Source: Paenibacillus sp. CF384 (lineage in GTDB: Bacteria > Bacillota > Bacilli > Paenibacillales > Paenibacillaceae). Taken from it: a stretch of DNA of 64,000 nucleotides. The stretch is from the NCBI RefSeq assembly GCF_900106745.1, contig NZ_FNNV01000007.1, positions 1 to 64,000 on the forward strand, read 5' to 3'. The position numbers and the translations under genes were made by a program. Shown piece by piece: positions 61,250 through 64,000 of the stretch (position 1 is the first letter of the stretch; each line of letters begins with the position of its first letter). The notes under the pieces are model-generated. The model was not told the DNA's origin and did no database searches. It saw nothing but the letters and a program-made list of their open reading frames with translations.

Positions 61250-62896
61250 CTAGCCTATGATTTCGGCAATTCGCTTGTTCACCGTTTCGCGTAGATTCAG
61301 CAGCCACTCGCTCTCTGCAGGGTAGCTGCTGAACGTTATATTGCCAATAAGTGCTTGCAGCTCATCCTTGCCGCCCAACTCTTCCAGCAGTGCAAAAGCT
61401 CTCATATCTTGCAGCGCCTCATAGAACACTTCCATACGGATCGATTCGATCGGTCCCTCTTCTCCGGGGTAGACAAGGAAGGCATCTCCCGATGGAAACG
61501 CATGGCCGGCATCCGTCGTTATATACGGGTTGATCGGTTTGATTGAGTACTGGCTGTACCAGAAATTAAAGCCCCAATGCAGGAAACCGGTGATTCCGAA
61601 CTTGTGCATTTGCACGCCGATGATCCGGTTTCGAGCTGATGGGAACGTGAAGAATCGGTTAGCGACTTCTTTGTACTGTCCGCAGCAATAGTACGTCCAC
61701 AAGTCCGGTACGCCTGCTTCAAGGAAAGGCTCGATATGGTTCGTAGCCGGTATCGGACGTGGAACCAATCCGGATTCATAGAATTCATAATCGGACAAAG
61801 CATCGATAACCGGATACCCTTGCAGCATCGGTCTGAGCCAGTCGCTTGCTTGGCGATAATCCTCAAGCGCGCTCATGCTCGGCTCATCGGAAATGTGGAA
61901 GTACACCTGCTTCTGCAGGCTGCGGCTTTCTACCCACTTCAGCAGCTCCGGAATAAGCTGTCCCAGGAAGCTGCGATATTCCTCGCCGGCCGCCTCTGTT
62001 TCCCATCCGAAAATCCGTTTATATTCGCCGTTCTCATGGGCCATAATCTTAGGCGCATGCTTCGCACCCCACTGTGTGTACAGATGGGAGAACTCGAAGG
62101 AACGTACGCCGGCCGCCAGACACATGTCCGCCCAGCGGTCCAGCTTCTCGAAACCAAACGAATACAGGCTGCCTGCCTTCTGGACATCCACCAGCTGTAC
62201 GGTAGGCCGCTCTCCCCCGACAGCCGTATCGAGCGGCGGCGTGAACAGCGGCGTCAGCAGCAAATTAATGCCGTGCTTGACGGCTGTACCGATGAAGGCT
62301 TCCAGCAAGCGCCAGTGTTCTTCGCTGAACACCGGTACGTTGTACTGCGTCGCAATACAATCGGTATGGAACCACTCGGTGTGGATCAGCTTCTGCTCAG
62401 GCAGTTCGCGCGGAATGACCGTCAGCGCGAAGCTCTCTTGAGCAAGCTGCTCCCCTTCCGACGTTTCGAATGCTATATTCAGGTCGAATGTCCCGCCCTG
62501 CTGAGCACGATCCACTTCTACCGTTACCCACACAGAGCTCCACACATTCGGGAGTGCCGTCACCCCACTGGTGGTGATCGGATACAGCGGATCGGGAAAT
62601 AGTCCCGGCGTCGCTTGGAAGATCCGCGCATCATGATCGGCATACATAGGCATTTCTGATGGAACAAGGCCGACGGAGCGGACGGTTATGGGATTATTTT
62701 GCAGCTGGGAGGTGACGGTTAGGTTGATGTTCTTGCGCATCTGCGCACTGCGATAGGCTACTTGAAACGAATAGACTTCTCCCCGGAGGGCGCTCCCCTT
62801 CTGATAGGCAGGCTCTTGGAGCTCGCCGTCCTGGGCGAAGATTTTGACGAGTGAACTGACGCACCGCGTCTCCAGCTGGTTATGGTTTAGGGTCAT
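61250..62896 (-). CDS. DUF4091 (GH123-like) protein
   Basis: A 548-residue protein without signal peptide. A beta-sandwich N-terminal part is followed by a TIM barrel with GH123-type features: HTEWFHTDCIATQYNVPVF near 170-190, YFHISDEPSM near 320 (the DE pair is the likely catalytic site) and the C-terminal LEELGGKDEL segment that marks DUF4091. It may hydrolyse a beta-linked hexosamine glycan. It lies next to the CBM9-like gene, 26 bp apart on the same strand, and is probably cotranscribed. Confidence 0.82.
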   Translation of the reverse strand: MTLNHNQLETRCVSSLVKIFAQDGELQEPAYQKGSALRGEVYSFQVAYRSAQMRKNINLTVTSQLQNNPITVRSVGLVPSEMPMYADHDARIFQATPGLFPDPLYPITTSGVTALPNVWSSVWVTVEVDRAQQGGTFDLNIAFETSEGEQLAQESFALTVIPRELPEQKLIHTEWFHTDCIATQYNVPVFSEEHWRLLEAFIGTAVKHGINLLLTPLFTPPLDTAVGGERPTVQLVDVQKAGSLYSFGFEKLDRWADMCLAAGVRSFEFSHLYTQWGAKHAPKIMAHENGEYKRIFGWETEAAGEEYRSFLGQLIPELLKWVESRSLQKQVYFHISDEPSMSALEDYRQASDWLRPMLQGYPVIDALSDYEFYESGLVPRPIPATNHIEPFLEAGVPDLWTYYCCGQYKEVANRFFTFPSARNRIIGVQMHKFGITGFLHWGFNFWYSQYSIKPINPYITTDAGHAFPSGDAFLVYPGEEGPIESIRMEVFYEALQDMRAFALLEELGGKDELQALIGNITFSSYPAESEWLLNLRETVNKRIAEIIG

Positions 62897-62921
62897 CGAT
62901 ACTTCCTCCTTGAAATGATAA

Positions 62922-63524
62922 TTAGATGAGTACTAGCGTGCCAAATCGCTGCGGCTTATGAAAATTAACCAATCCCGTCGGCTGCCAGGCTTGATACTCG
63001 CGGATGCCATCCTGCCGTTCGTCGATCCGATAGAAGTTAACCCGCCAGCGGAGTCCCGCTTCCAGCGGCTTGCTGAACGTGTTCGCCGGAATACGGATGT
63101 CGTACATCCTTTGTCCCGGTTGAACCTCGCTCACCTCGGTATGCAGCCCCTCAATGTCCCATTCCGTATCGATTCCAACCGAACCGCTGCCGTCATTGGT
63201 AATCCGCGCATCGAATACGACGTTGCGGGGGCTGACCTCCAGCTCTATGTATTGGGTGCCGCTGCCATCCTCATCGATAAACACCTCTACCACGTCCTGG
63301 TTATACAGCGGCTCATCGCGCTCGCTGTAGTCCGAAACCATGTGCTTATCCTCGCAGTGGAACTGAATCCGCAACGCCTCCGCCGTCCATCCGCAGCGAA
63401 CCTTCGTCCATTCCGTCGGCGCGTCACCGCTTACCGTATCGCGCAATAAGATCCATTCACTATCCATACCAGTAGTCTCGCTGATTCGCTTACATGCGTA
63501 GACTTGCTGATCATTTGTGTCCAT
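62922..63524 (-). CDS. CBM9-like carbohydrate-binding protein
   Basis: A 200-residue single-domain protein similar to carbohydrate-binding module family 9 (DOMON-like). Recognisable points are VRCGWTAEALRIQFHCED near 35-52, DVVEVFIDEDGSGTQYIELEVSP near 75-97 and LRWRVNFYRID near 155. It probably binds sugar ends; no signal peptide is seen. The start at 63524 has GAGGTG about ten bases before it; a start at 63560 has none well placed. It precedes the DUF4091 gene in the same operon. Confidence 0.8.
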   Translation of the reverse strand: MDTNDQQVYACKRISETTGMDSEWILLRDTVSGDAPTEWTKVRCGWTAEALRIQFHCEDKHMVSDYSERDEPLYNQDVVEVFIDEDGSGTQYIELEVSPRNVVFDARITNDGSGSVGIDTEWDIEGLHTEVSEVQPGQRMYDIRIPANTFSKPLEAGLRWRVNFYRIDERQDGIREYQAWQPTGLVNFHKPQRFGTLVLI

Positions 63525-63668
63525 CCTACGGTCCACCTCAGTTCCACTAGAATCTTCCATGCCTCTATCATCATCATAGCTAATCCCAGTGCCGATTGAT
63601 TTAGCATAAAGGGATAAAATTTAGACGATTCCGAGATCACGGGTATGCGGGCTGATAGGGATAAAAAC

Positions 63669-63694
63669 AAAAACCTCCCTGAGGGAGGTTTTTC
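63669..63694. terminator. Bidirectional terminator
   Basis: AAAAACCTCCCT pairs with AGGGAGGTTTTT around GA. It serves the GGDEF gene on the minus strand. Confidence 0.9.
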
Positions 63695-63700
63695 ACTTGC

Positions 63701-64000
63701 TTAGCTAGTGCCGACTTCGGGATGCTGCTTCTTGCTGCTTGCGGCGGCATCGTTGTAGAAGCAGAATGTGCCTCTGCCGATTGTTTTGGCCTCATACATC
63801 GCTTGATCCGCGTATTGGAGCAGCTTCGTCGCATCCATGGCGTCATCCGGATAGATTGCGATCCCGATGCTGGCCGAAATCTGAATTCGATTGCCGTCTA
63901 CGATATCAAGCTGCCGAATGGCGCCAATGAGATCAAAGGCCAGCTCCTCCTGCCGGATGTCTCCAACTGCTTCATCCACAAGTATGACGAACTCGTCGCC
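63701..64000 (-). CDS. GGDEF-domain protein, C-terminal part, cut by window edge
   Basis: The frame enters from the right edge as GDEFVILVDE, so the edge cuts the GGDEF motif itself, and ends at 63701. The following segments match diguanylate cyclases (ISASIGIAIYPDDAMDATKLL, then YADQAMYEAKTIGRG). Whether the protein is an active cyclase and what sensor it carries cannot be told here. A terminator lies seven bases after the stop. Confidence 0.88.
   Translation of the reverse strand, partial: GDEFVILVDEAVGDIRQEELAFDLIGAIRQLDIVDGNRIQISASIGIAIYPDDAMDATKLLQYADQAMYEAKTIGRGTFCFYNDAAASSKKQHPEVGTS

Overview
The window is chromosomal DNA of an aerobic, endospore-forming Firmicute, most likely a member of the Paenibacillaceae (Paenibacillus, Cohnella or a close relative). 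The evidence is a moderately high GC content with strong AGGAGG-type ribosome binding sites, a CotD-like spore coat protein, a cold-inducible YdjO-like protein, a DUF4023 small protein, a Bce-type peptide-antibiotic module, S-layer-homology (SLH) anchored secreted proteins, and futalosine-pathway menaquinone genes. No rRNA, tRNA, CRISPR array or prophage was seen. The only mobile element is a frameshifted IS256-family transposase at the left edge.

Layout. 1-900: decayed IS256-type element and an array of 113-bp units carrying hairpins. 0.9-4.2 kb: TetM-like ribosomal-protection GTPase, YfcE-type phosphoesterase, GNAT acetyltransferase. 4.2-8.2 kb: two secreted cupredoxin proteins followed by a sigma factor and its anti-sigma factor; the first cupredoxin gene has a hairpin that hides both its ribosome binding site and its start codon. 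8.2-11.4 kb: DinG/Rad3-type helicase, YdjO-like protein and cold shock protein. 11.4-14 kb: a coupled beta-propeller / ubiquitin-like MoaD / E1-like ThiF operon. 14-20.2 kb: adenosine deaminase and two c-di-GMP enzymes flanking a 1-kb block of repeats. 20.3-24 kb: fixABCX electron-bifurcating operon with a 33-bp palindrome upstream. 24-26.5 kb: DUF2642-like protein and an ArsB/NhaD-like transporter with a possible leader peptide. 26.5-31.7 kb: repeat arrays and a divergent Bce two-component/ABC module with a recognisable BceR-type box. 31.7-37.9 kb: a 2047-residue S8 protease with cohesin-like, dockerin, Fn3 and SLH domains. 38-40.3 kb: polar amino acid (probably cystine-type) ABC importer. 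40.5-45.7 kb: Bcr/CflA efflux pump, WbsX-type protein, AraC regulator, TauE/SafE permease, a Glu/Ala-rich acidic protein and a DUF4023 protein. 45.8-49.4 kb: repeat arrays, flavin amine oxidase, small unknown protein, quinone oxidoreductase. 49.6-51.3 kb: mqnB-mqnD. 51.3-57.5 kb: hairpin array, MBL-fold hydrolase, fatty acid desaturase, TrxR-like oxidoreductase, DbpA-type helicase, HTH-TPR regulator. 57.6-64 kb: CotD-like protein, GreA, AraC-GyrI regulator, RlmN, DUF4091 and CBM9-like proteins, and a truncated GGDEF protein.

The most unusual theme is a set of intergenic repeat families. At three loci, 51-bp tandem units lie between the stop codon of a minus-strand gene and a Rho-independent terminator, so they would form long repetitive 3' untranslated regions. 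At other loci the arrays have 113-bp (two hairpins per unit), about 50-bp, or 51-62-bp spacing. Two sub-families (R3 and R4) align over a 30-bp core and occur side by side twice, which suggests one diverging family. I cannot name this family from memory. Second in interest are the beta-propeller/ubiquitin-like/E1 operon and the sequestered start of the cupredoxin gene. All functional statements rest on reading translated motifs; no database search was run.
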